DNA from: Luteibacter yeojuensis
GTDB lineage: Bacteria; Pseudomonadota; Gammaproteobacteria; Xanthomonadales; Rhodanobacteraceae
NCBI RefSeq assembly: GCF_000964085.1
Contig: NZ_JZRB01000014.1
Coordinates: 124,001-188,000, forward strand
DNA: 64,000 nucleotides
Reading direction: 5' to 3'
A model generated the notes under the pieces. That model saw only the letters and a list, made by a program, of their open reading frames with translations. It had not been told where the DNA came from and did no database searches. The translations under genes and the position numbers were made by a program. Numbering within the stretch: the first letter of the stretch is position 1; every line of letters begins with the position of its first letter. Below are positions 18,103 through 27,034 of the stretch, piece after piece.

Positions 18103-19553
18103 CGACCGAAAACGACCTCCCCCGCGACGAGGGCGACGGCGCCGCCGCGCCGCTGCCGTACAAGTACCGCTACAAATACCTGCACAAGTACAAGGATGCG
18201 TCCGACCCCGAGGGTAGCGATGGCGACAAGGATGGGAAGCAAGGCGCGCACGGCAAGGATGGCGATGACGATGGCAAGGCCAGGGACGACAAGGATGCGA
18301 AGGACGGCAAGAAGGACGGCGAGAACGACAACGACAAGAACGGCGAGGACAAGGACGGCAAGGACAAGAAAGACGACAAGGATGACCCGAAGGCCAAGCG
18401 CCGCAAGACCATCGTCCTCTCCGTCATCGCCGCCGTCTTCATCATCGCCGGCCTGACCTGGCTGCTGCTCTACATCTTCGTCTTCACCCAGCGCGAGAAG
18501 ACCGACGACGCCTACGTCAAGGGCGACATGGTGACCATTTCCTCGCGCGTGCAGGGCACGGTGGTGGAAGTAGCCGTGGAAGAGACCGACCGCGTGCACG
18601 CGGGCCAGGTACTGATCAAGCTCGACCCGGTGGATGCCCGCGTCTCGCTGATGAATGCCGAAGGCCAGCTGGCGCAGGCCGTGCGCGAGGCGCAGGCCAA
18701 GGTGCAGCAGGCGAACCAGGCCGACGCCGCTATCCCCCAGCGCCGCGCGCAATACGAGCAGGCACGCGACGAGTACAACCGCCGCCACCCGCTGCTTGAA
18801 CGCCGTGCGGTCTCGGCCGAGGAAGTGGATACGGGCAAGCGCCAGATGCAGCAGGCCCAGGCCGCGCTGCAGGCGGCGGAACGCGAAGCCGCCGCGGCGC
18901 ACGCGCAGGTCGACGGCACCGATATCGAGAACTACCCCGCCGTGGTGCAGGCGCGCTCGCAGTTCCGCAACGCGTGGGTGAACAGCGGGCGCAACGCCAT
19001 CGTCTCGCCCATCGAAGGCTACGCCGCACGCCGCCAGGTGCAGGTGGGCCAGCGCATCCAGCCAGGGCAGGACCTGCTCACCGTCGTGCCGCTGCAGGAT
19101 CTGTGGGTGGATGCCAACTTCAAGGAAACCCAGCTCGAGCACATCCGTATCGACCAACCGGTAACGGTGGAGACGGATATGTATTCCGACTTCAAGTACC
19201 ACGGCAAGGTCGTCGGGCTGAATGCCGGCACGGGTAGCGCGTTCTCGCTGTTGCCCGCGGAAAACGCCACCGGCAACTGGATCAAGGTGGTGCAGCGCCT
19301 GCCGGTGCGCATCGCCATCGACGCCAACGACCTGCGCAAGCACCCGCTGCGCGTCGGCTTGTCGACGTACGTGACGGTCGACACGCATGACCGCGACGGC
19401 CACGTGCTCGCCGAATCCCCGCGTACGAAGCCGCTTGCCGTCACCAACGTCTATGAACAGGAAATGGCGCAAGCCGACGAGAAGGCGAAGGAGATCATCG
19501 CGGCCAACACCGTGACGCTGCCCGCCCCCGTGCCCGCGAAGGCCGGCCGCTAG
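18099..19553 (+). CDS. EmrA-like membrane-fusion protein with Lys/Asp-rich cytoplasmic head
   Basis: A 484-residue HlyD/EmrA-type adaptor. Residues 21-31 are Tyr/Lys-rich (YKYRYKYLHKY), and residues 32-103 are an extreme Lys/Asp/Gly low-complexity segment (for example GDKDGKQGAHGKDGDDDG). A single TM lies at about residues 105-128, then the periplasmic part with biotinyl-lipoyl (TDDAYVKGDMVTISSRVQG) and coiled-coil regions. Usual EmrA proteins are about 390 residues, so the charged head is extra. It connects the MFS pump to the upstream OMF. Confidence 0.9.
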   Translation: MTTENDLPRDEGDGAAAPLPYKYRYKYLHKYKDASDPEGSDGDKDGKQGAHGKDGDDDGKARDDKDAKDGKKDGENDNDKNGEDKDGKDKKDDKDDPKAKRRKTIVLSVIAAVFIIAGLTWLLLYIFVFTQREKTDDAYVKGDMVTISSRVQGTVVEVAVEETDRVHAGQVLIKLDPVDARVSLMNAEGQLAQAVREAQAKVQQANQADAAIPQRRAQYEQARDEYNRRHPLLERRAVSAEEVDTGKRQMQQAQAALQAAEREAAAAHAQVDGTDIENYPAVVQARSQFRNAWVNSGRNAIVSPIEGYAARRQVQVGQRIQPGQDLLTVVPLQDLWVDANFKETQLEHIRIDQPVTVETDMYSDFKYHGKVVGLNAGTGSAFSLLPAENATGNWIKVVQRLPVRIAIDANDLRKHPLRVGLSTYVTVDTHDRDGHVLAESPRTKPLAVTNVYEQEMAQADEKAKEIIAANTVTLPAPVPAKAGR

Positions 19554-19556
19554 CCC

Positions 19557-21107
19557 ATGCCGGGGGAGAAGAACGGCAATGGCACGCGGCCACCGCTGCA
19601 CGGTGGCCAGCTGGCGCTGCTCACCGCGGGCGTCGCGCTGGCGACGTTCATGGAGGTGCTCGACATCTCCATCGTGAACGTTTCGGTGCGCACCATCGCC
19701 GGCAACCTCGGCGTGAGCAGCAACGAAGGCACGATGGCCATCAGCGCCTACTCCATGGCCAGCGCGGTGATGCAGCCGCTGACCGGCTGGGTCGCCAAGC
19801 GCTTCGGTGAAGTGCGCACATTCACCATCTCGGTCTTCCTGTTCGTGATCTTCTCCGCGCTGTGCGGGCTGGCGCAGAGCATGCCCATGCTCATCGTGTT
19901 CCGGCTGCTGCAGGGCGCGGTCTCCGGGCCCATGGTGCCGCTGTCGCAGACGCTGCTGTTGAACAACTACCCACCCGCGCGGCGGCCCATCGCCCTGGCG
20001 CTATGGGCCATGACCGTGGTCGTGGCGCCCGTGTTCGGGCCGATCCTGGGTGGCTGGATCACCGATAACTACCACTGGTCGTGGATCTTCTTCATCAACA
20101 TCCCGGTGGGCATCTTCGCGGTCATCATCACCATCACACTGCTGAAAGATCGCGAATCGAAGGTGGTGAAAGCGCCGGTCGATGCCATCGGCCTCTTCCT
20201 GCTCGCGGTGGGCGTCGGCTGCCTGCAGTTCATGCTCGACAACGGCAACGACGATGACTGGTTCACGTCGAACACCATCACCGTGCTCGCCATCGTCTCG
20301 CTGGTCTGCCTCACGTTCCTGGTGGCATGGGAGCTGATGCACAAGAACCCGGTGGTGGAGCTGCGCCTGCTGGGCAAGCGCAATTTCTTCGTCGGCGTGC
20401 TGTGCCTGTCGCTGGGCATGTTCGCCTTCTTCGGCGGCACCGTGGTCATGCCGATGTGGGTGCAGGAGGTGCTCGGCTATACGGCCACCTGGGCAGGCTT
20501 CGTCGTCGCACCCATCGGCATCCTCGCCATCTTCATGTCACCGCTGGTGGGCGCGTTCCAGAGCAAGTTCGACCTGCGCGTGCTGAACACCATCGGCTTC
20601 GCGATCTTCGCGGCGGCTTCGTTCTGGATGGCCAACCTGACGACCACCCTGCCTTACCACGAGCTGGCGCTGCCACGCATGATGATGGGCGCGGGCGTCG
20701 CGTTGTTCTTCGTGCCGGTGAACCAGATCATCCTGGCGGGCATCCCCGACGACCAGGTAGCGAGCGCGTCGGGCCTGTCGAACTTCTTCCGAACCCTGGC
20801 CGGCAGTATCGCGACGGCCGTGAGTACGACGCTCTATTCGCACCGAACGACATACCACCACGCCATCCTCTCCGAACACGTGGTGGCCGGCGACCGCACC
20901 ACGCAGGAGTACCTGAACCAGTTGCAGGCGTTCGGTGCGCAAGGCCCCACGGCGAACGCCGCGCTCAACCGCATCGTCGACATGCAGGCCGCGACGCTGG
21001 CCGCCAACGACGTCTTCTGGCTTTTCGGCCTGCTGTTCGGCATGGCGATGATCGCCATCTGGTTCGCCAAGCCCCCGTTCGCCTCCGGCGGCACGCCAGC
21101 GCATTAG
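19557..21107 (+). CDS. DHA2-family MFS multidrug transporter (EmrB-like)
   Basis: A 516-residue, 14-TM proton antiporter of the DrgA/EmrB (DHA2) type. Diagnostic parts are FMEVLDISIVNVSVRTIAGN in TM1, the motif-A-like WVAKRFGEVRTF, and the family block LFFVPVNQIILAGIPDDQVASASG. It follows the adaptor by three bases and completes an OMF-adaptor-pump operon for export of hydrophobic toxicants. Confidence 0.92.
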   Translation: MPGEKNGNGTRPPLHGGQLALLTAGVALATFMEVLDISIVNVSVRTIAGNLGVSSNEGTMAISAYSMASAVMQPLTGWVAKRFGEVRTFTISVFLFVIFSALCGLAQSMPMLIVFRLLQGAVSGPMVPLSQTLLLNNYPPARRPIALALWAMTVVVAPVFGPILGGWITDNYHWSWIFFINIPVGIFAVIITITLLKDRESKVVKAPVDAIGLFLLAVGVGCLQFMLDNGNDDDWFTSNTITVLAIVSLVCLTFLVAWELMHKNPVVELRLLGKRNFFVGVLCLSLGMFAFFGGTVVMPMWVQEVLGYTATWAGFVVAPIGILAIFMSPLVGAFQSKFDLRVLNTIGFAIFAAASFWMANLTTTLPYHELALPRMMMGAGVALFFVPVNQIILAGIPDDQVASASGLSNFFRTLAGSIATAVSTTLYSHRTTYHHAILSEHVVAGDRTTQEYLNQLQAFGAQGPTANAALNRIVDMQAATLAANDVFWLFGLLFGMAMIAIWFAKPPFASGGTPAH

Positions 21108-21125
21108 GCCCAGAAGGGGCTATGC

Positions 21126-21177
21126 CCCTGTGGGAGCGCGCTTGCGCGCGATCGCGCGCAAGCGCGCTCCCACAGGG
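21126..21177. repeat. 52-base perfect palindrome (REP doublet)
   Basis: The block starts CCCTGTGGGAGCGCGCTTGC and reads identically on the other strand over 52 bases, with no spacer. It fills the gap between two convergent genes, emrB-like and acpA-like. It shares its core with the elements at 549-616 and 57739-57764. It could act as a bidirectional transcription stop. Confidence 0.85.
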
Positions 21178-21196
21178 AGTCCAACAAGCGGTCGGA

Positions 21197-22870
21197 TCAG
21201 GTGAACGTCAGCGTTTCGGTCAGGTCGCCGGGTGCCGGCCCGCCGGCCTTCACCATCGCATCGTCACGCATCTGCAGGCCCGCAAGCTTCTCGAGCTTGA
21301 AGCGGCGCGTGAGGAAGCGTGAGATGGAACCCGTGTCGTAGATGGTGTGCTCCACGTGGCCTTTCTTTGCGAACGGCGACACGACCAATGCAGGGATACG
21401 CGTACCCGGGCCCCAGCGGTCGCCCTTCGGCGGCGCGACGTGGTCCCACCAGCCGCCGTTTTCGTCGAAGGTGATGACCACCAGCATGTTCTTCCACTGC
21501 GGGCTCTGCCGCAGCTGGTGCACGATGGCGCCGATGTGGCGGTCGCCTGCTTCCACGTCGGAATAGCCGGCGTGCATGTTCAGGTCGCCCTGCGGTTTGT
21601 AGTACGCCACGGTGGGCAGTTTGCCCGCCACGGCATCGGCAAGGAACCGGTTCGTCTTCGGCGATTCACCCAGGCCGCCGTCGCGCAGGTGCTTCTCGCG
21701 CGCGGGCGTGCCGGGCGCGAGGGTGACGTAGTAGTTCAGCGGCTGGTGGTGTGGCTGGAAGTTCGGGGTGGACGGGAACGTGCCGTCGTCGCTGTCGCCC
21801 TTGCCATCCAGCGCGGCCTGGAAGCCGCCGCCGTACCACGCCCAATCCACGTTTTTCGCCGAGAGCACGTCGCCGATGTGCTTGTGGGTCTGCGGCACCA
21901 GCGTGTTGGGGCTGGTGGCATCGGCCAGCGCCGGGTTCTTGTGGTCGACATTGAAGCCCGGCGAATACGGCGGGCCCATGGTGTTCACCGCGTAGAAATC
22001 GGGCGTGAGCTGGTTGTGGTGGGCGAACTTGGGCTTGCCCTGCATCGCGCTCTTCGGGGATTTCTCGTCCATCTTCAGGCGATGGTCGGTGGCGCTGCCG
22101 CTCTCGGTCACCGCGATGCCGAACTGCGCCGGGCTCTTGTCCGCATCGGGGTAGAACGGCGGCTGCGCAGCCACGAGGTACTGGTGGTTGAGGAACGAGC
22201 CACCGAACGCGCCCATGAAGAAGCGATCGCACAGCGTGAACTGCTCGGCCAGGCGCCACAGGCGCAGGTGCACGGGTGCTTCGGCGTAATGGCCCATGGT
22301 GAGCGCGCCGTTGTCGCCCCACGCCACGAAGCCATCGTTCTTGCCGCCGTTGATCTGCAGCTGGTTGTTGTAGAACGCGTGCACCAGGTCGCGCGTGACC
22401 ACGCCGTGCGGCAGCGGGGTGCCATCACCCGTATGCAGCGCCCACGGCGCATTGGGCAGGCCGGTGATGTCTTTCTCGGCGATCTTGTAGGTACGGTGGT
22501 CCACCATCTGCTCGTGCGGCACCAGGCCACCCCAGATCGGCGGCAGCGCCTTCAGCACGCTGCCATCGCGGTCGCGCTGCGTGTAGCGTTCGGGCGGCAC
22601 GTCTTGCAGCGGCTCGAGCAGGCCGGGGAAGTTCGCGAACAGGTTGTTGAAGCTGCGGTTCTCGGCGTAGATAACGACCACGTTCTGGATGTGCTTCTCG
22701 AGCAGGGCATCCAGCGCGGCACCTGTCGGTGCGGCAGGGGTAGTCTTCGCCGCCGTGGTGGCGGCCTCGGCGGCGCCGCCGAGGGCCAGCATGGCGCCGG
22801 TGGTGGCCATGCCACCGAGGAGGCGGCGGCGCCCGGCGTCGGGCGTATCGTTATCGCGCTTGTCTGTCAT
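21197..22870 (-). CDS. AcpA-type acid phosphatase / phospholipase C-like phosphoesterase (Tat-exported)
   Basis: A 557-residue member of the phosphoesterase family (PF04185; AcpA and non-haemolytic phospholipase C). The N-terminus RRRLLGGMATTGAMLALGGA is a twin-arginine signal. The active-site start is VVVIYAENRSFNNLFANFPG, and the C-terminal block has TFDENGGWWDHVAPP and GPGTRIPALVVSPFAKKG. It should hydrolyse phosphate esters in the periplasm or outside the cell. It may serve phosphate scavenging; no Pho box was looked for beyond the 24-base gap. Confidence 0.87.
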   Translation of the reverse strand: MTDKRDNDTPDAGRRRLLGGMATTGAMLALGGAAEAATTAAKTTPAAPTGAALDALLEKHIQNVVVIYAENRSFNNLFANFPGLLEPLQDVPPERYTQRDRDGSVLKALPPIWGGLVPHEQMVDHRTYKIAEKDITGLPNAPWALHTGDGTPLPHGVVTRDLVHAFYNNQLQINGGKNDGFVAWGDNGALTMGHYAEAPVHLRLWRLAEQFTLCDRFFMGAFGGSFLNHQYLVAAQPPFYPDADKSPAQFGIAVTESGSATDHRLKMDEKSPKSAMQGKPKFAHHNQLTPDFYAVNTMGPPYSPGFNVDHKNPALADATSPNTLVPQTHKHIGDVLSAKNVDWAWYGGGFQAALDGKGDSDDGTFPSTPNFQPHHQPLNYYVTLAPGTPAREKHLRDGGLGESPKTNRFLADAVAGKLPTVAYYKPQGDLNMHAGYSDVEAGDRHIGAIVHQLRQSPQWKNMLVVITFDENGGWWDHVAPPKGDRWGPGTRIPALVVSPFAKKGHVEHTIYDTGSISRFLTRRFKLEKLAGLQMRDDAMVKAGGPAPGDLTETLTFT

Positions 22871-22894
22871 CGCCTGAAACCGTGGGACGTGGAG

Positions 22895-24730
22895 CTATCG
22901 AGCGGGGAGCTCCACGGTTTGAGAAAGTTCGGAGACGCCGTGCTCGTCAAAGGCCTCGATGGCCACGACATAGCGAACGCCCCTGTTCAAGCTTCTCAGG
23001 GTAAACGAAGTGGGCTGATCGGCAAAACGCTGGTAGGTGGAGTGAAGACGATCCGCGGCGAGGCCCCAGCGCACGTTGTAGCCCACCGCGCCCTTGACCG
23101 CGCTCCAGCGGATGGTGGCCTCGCGTGTGTCCTGGCCGCGCACGGCCACGAGGCCCTGCGGCGCGGCAGGCGCCTTGCCCTCCGCGTTGCCGAACACGCG
23201 GATATCCGAGATCGCAAGATGCTTCGCGCCGACGTGCTTGTGCACATAGCGGATGTAGCGAAGCCGCGCGGGCGTATCGAGTTCAATGTAGGCGTTGGGG
23301 CGGTCGCGGTCGGATGAGGAAAGGTCGGCGATCGTCGTCCACGTCTTCCCGTCCGTGGAGCCTTCGAGCACGAACTGCGTGACGATATCCGGCGCGTCGC
23401 CATAGCGGCCCGACTGGTAGTCGGCATAGTTCACCTGCACGGCGCGGACGGTCGGCGTGCCGCCGAGGTCCACGGTCACCGTTTCGCCAGCCTGGTTCGT
23501 CTTCGCGACCCAGAACGTGCGTGGGTTCTCGTCGGTGAGCAGCGCGGCCGGGTGATCCGGTAACGACGACGACGCCGTGGCCTTCTTGCGATACGACAGC
23601 AGCATCCATCCCGTGAACGTGCTTTCGCCCTCACGCAGCGCGTGGTCCGGCATGCGCTGCGGAAAATCACCGAAGCGGGTATCCACCCACATCTCGCCAT
23701 CCGCATGCCAGCCCGCGGGGAACATCACGATGCGCCGCTCGAACGTCTGGTTCACGCCGAGCCACGTGGTGCCGGTATTCCACGTGTTGCCGTACGCGTC
23801 GTCGAACGTGGAGCCGTGGCCCGCGCCTGTCGCGAAGCCGCCTGGCTTGTAGCCGACGGGGTTGTAGGGTGCGTACGTGAAGGGCCCCAGCGGCGCGTCC
23901 GCGACATACACGCCGGTGCCATACACGTTGTACTCGGTGCCGGGCGCGCCGTACTGCAGGTAGTAGCGGCCGCCGCGCTTGTTCATCCACGAGCCTTCCA
24001 TGTAAGCCGGCTTGTCGCCCATCGTGTGGTCGGGGCCGAAGCGTTCCCAGCCGTGGTTGGCAGGATCGAGATGGAGCAGGGCCTGCGGTTGCGTCGCGAA
24101 CGCGAGGCGCTTACCTTCGCCCTCGGTGGAATCCAGCCGCATGTCGAGCTGCGCGCCGTAGATCGGCAAGGTATCGGACGAGCCCCAGTACAGGTACACC
24201 TTGCCGTCGTCGTCGTCGCGGAACAGGCCTGGATCCCATGGGCCCGGCGGCAGCGGGCCGCGGACTTCGAGTTTCCCGGCGGGGTCGTAGCGCGTCGCGC
24301 CGGGCACCGGCGGCAGTTGATGCGTCCAGAACGCCCACGTCCCGTGCGCCGGATCGGTCGACACCATCAAGGGCTTCGGCACGAACGCCGACTGCATCAG
24401 GAACAGCTTGCCATCTGCCACGAGCGTCGCTGGAGCAACATTGCCGTCGAATGGCCAGTGATCGGGCTTCACGAAGTCCCAGTGCAGCAGGTCCTTCGAC
24501 ATCCAGTAACCATCGGCCATGGTCTGGAACAGGTAATACGCATCACCGTAGCGAACGATCACAGGATCCGCGCCCGTGCGGAACGATACGTTGTCGTTCA
24601 TCACTTCCCAGGCATAGCGATAGTCGATATCGAGCGGATTGGCATAAGTGCGCTGCGCCGCATGCGCGGCAACCGGCGCGATGGCGATGGCGATGGCGAG
24701 GGCGGCGAACAGCAAGGCATGGCGCGGCAT
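22895..24730 (-). CDS. GH43-type secreted glycoside hydrolase with F5/8C and Fn3-like modules
   Basis: A 611-residue exported enzyme with a clear Sec signal (LLFAALAIAIAIAPVAAHA). The five-bladed propeller domain of GH43/DUF377 type spans about residues 25-370, with TGADPVIVRYGDAYYLF as the likely base region and GPWDPGLFRDDDDGKVYLYW as a second acidic block. A discoidin (F5/8 type C) carbohydrate-binding domain follows at about 385-510, and a fibronectin III-like domain at about 515-608. Substrates of such enzymes are plant arabinan, xylan or similar glycans; the subfamily is uncertain. Confidence 0.82.
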   Translation of the reverse strand: MPRHALLFAALAIAIAIAPVAAHAAQRTYANPLDIDYRYAWEVMNDNVSFRTGADPVIVRYGDAYYLFQTMADGYWMSKDLLHWDFVKPDHWPFDGNVAPATLVADGKLFLMQSAFVPKPLMVSTDPAHGTWAFWTHQLPPVPGATRYDPAGKLEVRGPLPPGPWDPGLFRDDDDGKVYLYWGSSDTLPIYGAQLDMRLDSTEGEGKRLAFATQPQALLHLDPANHGWERFGPDHTMGDKPAYMEGSWMNKRGGRYYLQYGAPGTEYNVYGTGVYVADAPLGPFTYAPYNPVGYKPGGFATGAGHGSTFDDAYGNTWNTGTTWLGVNQTFERRIVMFPAGWHADGEMWVDTRFGDFPQRMPDHALREGESTFTGWMLLSYRKKATASSSLPDHPAALLTDENPRTFWVAKTNQAGETVTVDLGGTPTVRAVQVNYADYQSGRYGDAPDIVTQFVLEGSTDGKTWTTIADLSSSDRDRPNAYIELDTPARLRYIRYVHKHVGAKHLAISDIRVFGNAEGKAPAAPQGLVAVRGQDTREATIRWSAVKGAVGYNVRWGLAADRLHSTYQRFADQPTSFTLRSLNRGVRYVVAIEAFDEHGVSELSQTVELPAR

Positions 24731-24790
24731 GGGTGGCCCCTGGTCGATCGATCGCCCGATGGTGCCAGCGTAACCGGCGTTACGCCCGCC

Positions 24791-25135
24791 TCACCACGGT
24801 TTGCGCAGCCAGCAGTAGCAATTCTCGCACCATTCGGCGGCGTAGATGCTTTGGCGGCGACCCGCGTAGCCGGTGACTTGCTTCCCGCAATGCGGGCAGG
24901 GCGGGATGTTGAATTCGTCGGCAGCGGCAACGCACGAGCAAATGACCACCAGGCCGACCGCGAGGTAGCCAGGCAACAGGTGGGTGATGATGCTGAAGAC
25001 GACCCAGGCGATCGCTGCGGCCGCAGCCGCTATATAGCGTTTCCGTGCTCGCCGCCTGCGCTCCGCGATAATTTTCGACCATGCCTCGACCACCGCCGGG
25101 TCGAGCGTCGCTTTTCCCTTTACGAGCGTTGGCAT
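24791..25135 (-). CDS. small membrane protein with zinc-ribbon-like Cys pairs
   Basis: A 114-residue protein of unknown role. A basic amphipathic segment (residues 20-35, IIAERRRRARKRY) precedes two hydrophobic helices (YIAAAAAAIAWVVFSIITHL and YLAVGLVVICSCVAA). The C-terminus carries CPHC and CENC spaced by about 25 residues, a likely zinc ribbon on one membrane face. The start ATG is chosen at 25135; longer in-frame extensions overlap the divergent hydrolase. Confidence 0.65.
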   Translation of the reverse strand: MPTLVKGKATLDPAVVEAWSKIIAERRRRARKRYIAAAAAAIAWVVFSIITHLLPGYLAVGLVVICSCVAAADEFNIPPCPHCGKQVTGYAGRRQSIYAAEWCENCYCWLRKPW

Positions 25136-25256
25136 GGCAGCCCTGCGTGCGCGTGAGTCGGCAGAGGATATCCGGTGCGTGGCCGGCGCCGGAAGGCCTA
25201 ATGACCGTGCGTCGTGGCTAGAATCGGCACACGATTTGGAGAAGGGGCTGCTGACG

Positions 25257-25943
25257 ATGGAACTGGTGCTCATCCCCGGCATGGACGGTACGGGCCGGCT
25301 GTTCGCTCCGTTCCTCGCCGCGATGGGAGACACCCTGCCGATACAGGTCCTGCCCTATGCAGGCCGGGGCGCGGTGGGCTACGACCGCTTGGCGGACGAG
25401 CTGGCACCGCTTCTCCCGTCGTCGCCCTTTGTTCTTCTGGGCGAATCCTTCGCCGGGCCACTTGCGATCCTCCTGGCCGCACGGAAGCCACCGGGGTTGT
25501 TGGGCCTCGTCCTGGCCGCGACATTCGCGAGAAGCCCCCGCCCATGGGCACGGTGCCTCTCGCCGATGCTGCCGCTCGTTTCCATGACGCGTGCCTGGGC
25601 GCACGCCTCACTGCCCTTCCTGATCGGCAACCGTGCACCCGCGCAACTGAAACGAACCTATATCGACGCGGTGTCAGGTATCGGCAATGCGGCCTTGCGC
25701 ATGCGGTTGTCGGCGACACTCGACGTGGATGTGTCGGCGCAACTGGCACGCGTTGGCGTGCCAGTCCTCTGTATCCGCGCGTCACGCGACATCGTCGTAC
25801 CGCGTGCTGCATCACGCCACATCGCCGCGGTACAGCCCGATGCGACAGTGGCCGTGGTCGATGGGCCGCACGGGATATTGCAGGCGAACCCCGTGGAGGC
25901 CGCGGCCCGCGTGCGTGCGTTCGCCAGCGACGTATCCGGGTGA
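25257..25943 (+). CDS. alpha/beta hydrolase
   Basis: A 228-residue small alpha/beta hydrolase. The nucleophile elbow is LGESFAG (Ser64), the acid is in RASRDIVVP, and the His is in DGPHGILQ near the C-terminus. LIPGMDGTG supplies the oxyanion loop. No signal peptide is visible, so it is probably cytoplasmic. The ATG at 25257 follows GGAGAAGGGG. The substrate is unknown. Confidence 0.82.
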   Translation: MELVLIPGMDGTGRLFAPFLAAMGDTLPIQVLPYAGRGAVGYDRLADELAPLLPSSPFVLLGESFAGPLAILLAARKPPGLLGLVLAATFARSPRPWARCLSPMLPLVSMTRAWAHASLPFLIGNRAPAQLKRTYIDAVSGIGNAALRMRLSATLDVDVSAQLARVGVPVLCIRASRDIVVPRAASRHIAAVQPDATVAVVDGPHGILQANPVEAAARVRAFASDVSG

Positions 25944-26036
25944 CGCCCTCGATCCTCGCCGCTCGATATATATACAGGCATGCCGCAGGTACCCGATGAT
26001 GCCTCGCGGCCCGTGGCGGGCCTTGGGGGAAAACCG

Positions 26037-26159
26037 ATGATTCGACCGTTGATCGCGTGGCAGCGCGGCATGCGGCTTGCCGTGGTTTCGACGTTGCTGG
26101 TGCTCCTGGCAGCCTGTGCGTCTAAAGCAACGAGGCCGCCCCCCGCCAGTCGTCGGTGA
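26037..26159 (+). CDS. lipoprotein signal-peptide fragment (likely 5' part of a frameshifted gene)
   Basis: A 40-residue ORF with a strong lipoprotein signal (RLAVVSTLLVLLAACASKA) that stops after ATRPPPASRR. The run of six C at 26139-26144 lies near the end. If one C were removed, the frame would continue into the ORF at 26167-26844 as one lipoprotein of about 265 residues (ending here would become TRPPPPVVGEPS). It is therefore read as the 5' piece of a broken or phase-variable gene. Confidence 0.5.
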   Translation: MIRPLIAWQRGMRLAVVSTLLVLLAACASKATRPPPASRR

Positions 26160-26166
26160 ACCAAGC

Positions 26167-26844
26167 ATGGCGGTGGCGCCGCCGGCCGCGGTGGGGGCCG
26201 GACCAACGATGAAAGACCTCCGGCCCCCGGCGGACAAGAAGCGCGACATGCATTCGCTGCTGATCTTCAGCTGCGACTACGGTATCTCGACGCTCCCCGA
26301 GCTGCCTGGCAACCCGACTGGGCCATCGACGCTTGCGAACGAGATGGCTGCGATGCCTGGCGACCCCTGGCATGGCCATGTTGTCGATGTCTTGCACTAC
26401 GCTGCCTACCTTAACCAGAAGCGCATGCTGAAAGGCCAGGTCGCCTCGATGGAGGGCGGCCTCCTGCCCGCGCTGCTGCTGAAGGCCGGCGATGACTGCA
26501 AAGAGGCGAAGGTGCACGGCGGCTATTACGCAGGCAGTGAGATCGTGAACTACTTCCCCCCGATCGTCGTCGAGATGACCGTGAAGATCGACGGCGTGGT
26601 ACATCACCAGCGTACGGTCTACTCACCCAAGCCGCCCATCGATCCCGGTTTGAAGCAACCCTGGGAGGCAGCGCAGGTGCTGCAGGCGATGACCAAGGCT
26701 GACCGCGCACTTCTGGCGTCGCTGGGGCCCACGTCGGCTGCGGCACCGCCGCCCGTCGCAACCAAGGATTCGGCCCCACGGCCCGTCGCCGCGGCAAATG
26801 GCGACGATGCAGGCTTCATCAACACCAACCCGGCATCCCGGTAG
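26167..26844 (+). CDS. hypothetical protein, probable 3' part of a frameshifted lipoprotein
   Basis: A 225-residue ORF that I do not recognise. Its first ATG (26167) has no convincing ribosome-binding site, and the frame is open upstream to about 26077, overlapping the lipoprotein fragment. The central part (CDYGISTLPELPG to HHQRTVYSPKPP) looks like a folded, exported domain with two Cys; the C-terminus is Pro/Ala-rich. It probably needs the upstream signal peptide, so the annotated protein may be non-functional as read. Confidence 0.55.
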   Translation: MAVAPPAAVGAGPTMKDLRPPADKKRDMHSLLIFSCDYGISTLPELPGNPTGPSTLANEMAAMPGDPWHGHVVDVLHYAAYLNQKRMLKGQVASMEGGLLPALLLKAGDDCKEAKVHGGYYAGSEIVNYFPPIVVEMTVKIDGVVHHQRTVYSPKPPIDPGLKQPWEAAQVLQAMTKADRALLASLGPTSAAAPPPVATKDSAPRPVAAANGDDAGFINTNPASR

Positions 26845-26889
26845 CGCGGCGCCGCTTTCCCGGCCGATATGGTGCATCGGTAATCACCG

Positions 26890-26906
26890 TGCACCAGTAT
26901 GGTGCA
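26890..26906 (+). promoter_or_regulatory. NtrC-binding site upstream of glnA
   Basis: TGCACCAGTATGGTGCA is a near-perfect dyad matching the classical NtrC enhancer (TGCACC-N5-GGTGCA). Its centre is about 109 bases before the predicted sigma-54 start, the usual enhancer distance at glnA promoters. A half-site (ATATGGTGCA) lies at about 26867-26876, and another GTGCA/TGCAC pair follows at 26902-26915. Confidence 0.82.
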
Positions 26907-26980
26907 AATCTGCACGTGTCATTTAGCGGGTCTATGATGGCAAGGCTCGCTCTGGAGCCGTTCCGCCGATGCGGAGCCGC

Positions 26981-26996
26981 TGGCATAGCGATTGCT
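26981..26996 (+). promoter_or_regulatory. sigma-54 (-24/-12) promoter of glnA
   Basis: TGGCATAGCGATTGCT matches the RpoN consensus TGGCAC-N5-TTGCW, with GG and GC separated by exactly 10 bases. It lies about 40 bases before the glnA ATG and downstream of the NtrC dyad. Confidence 0.82.
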
Positions 26997-27034
26997 AAAA
27001 GCCCTGCGCCCCATACCCATTCCGAGGTTTGCCC

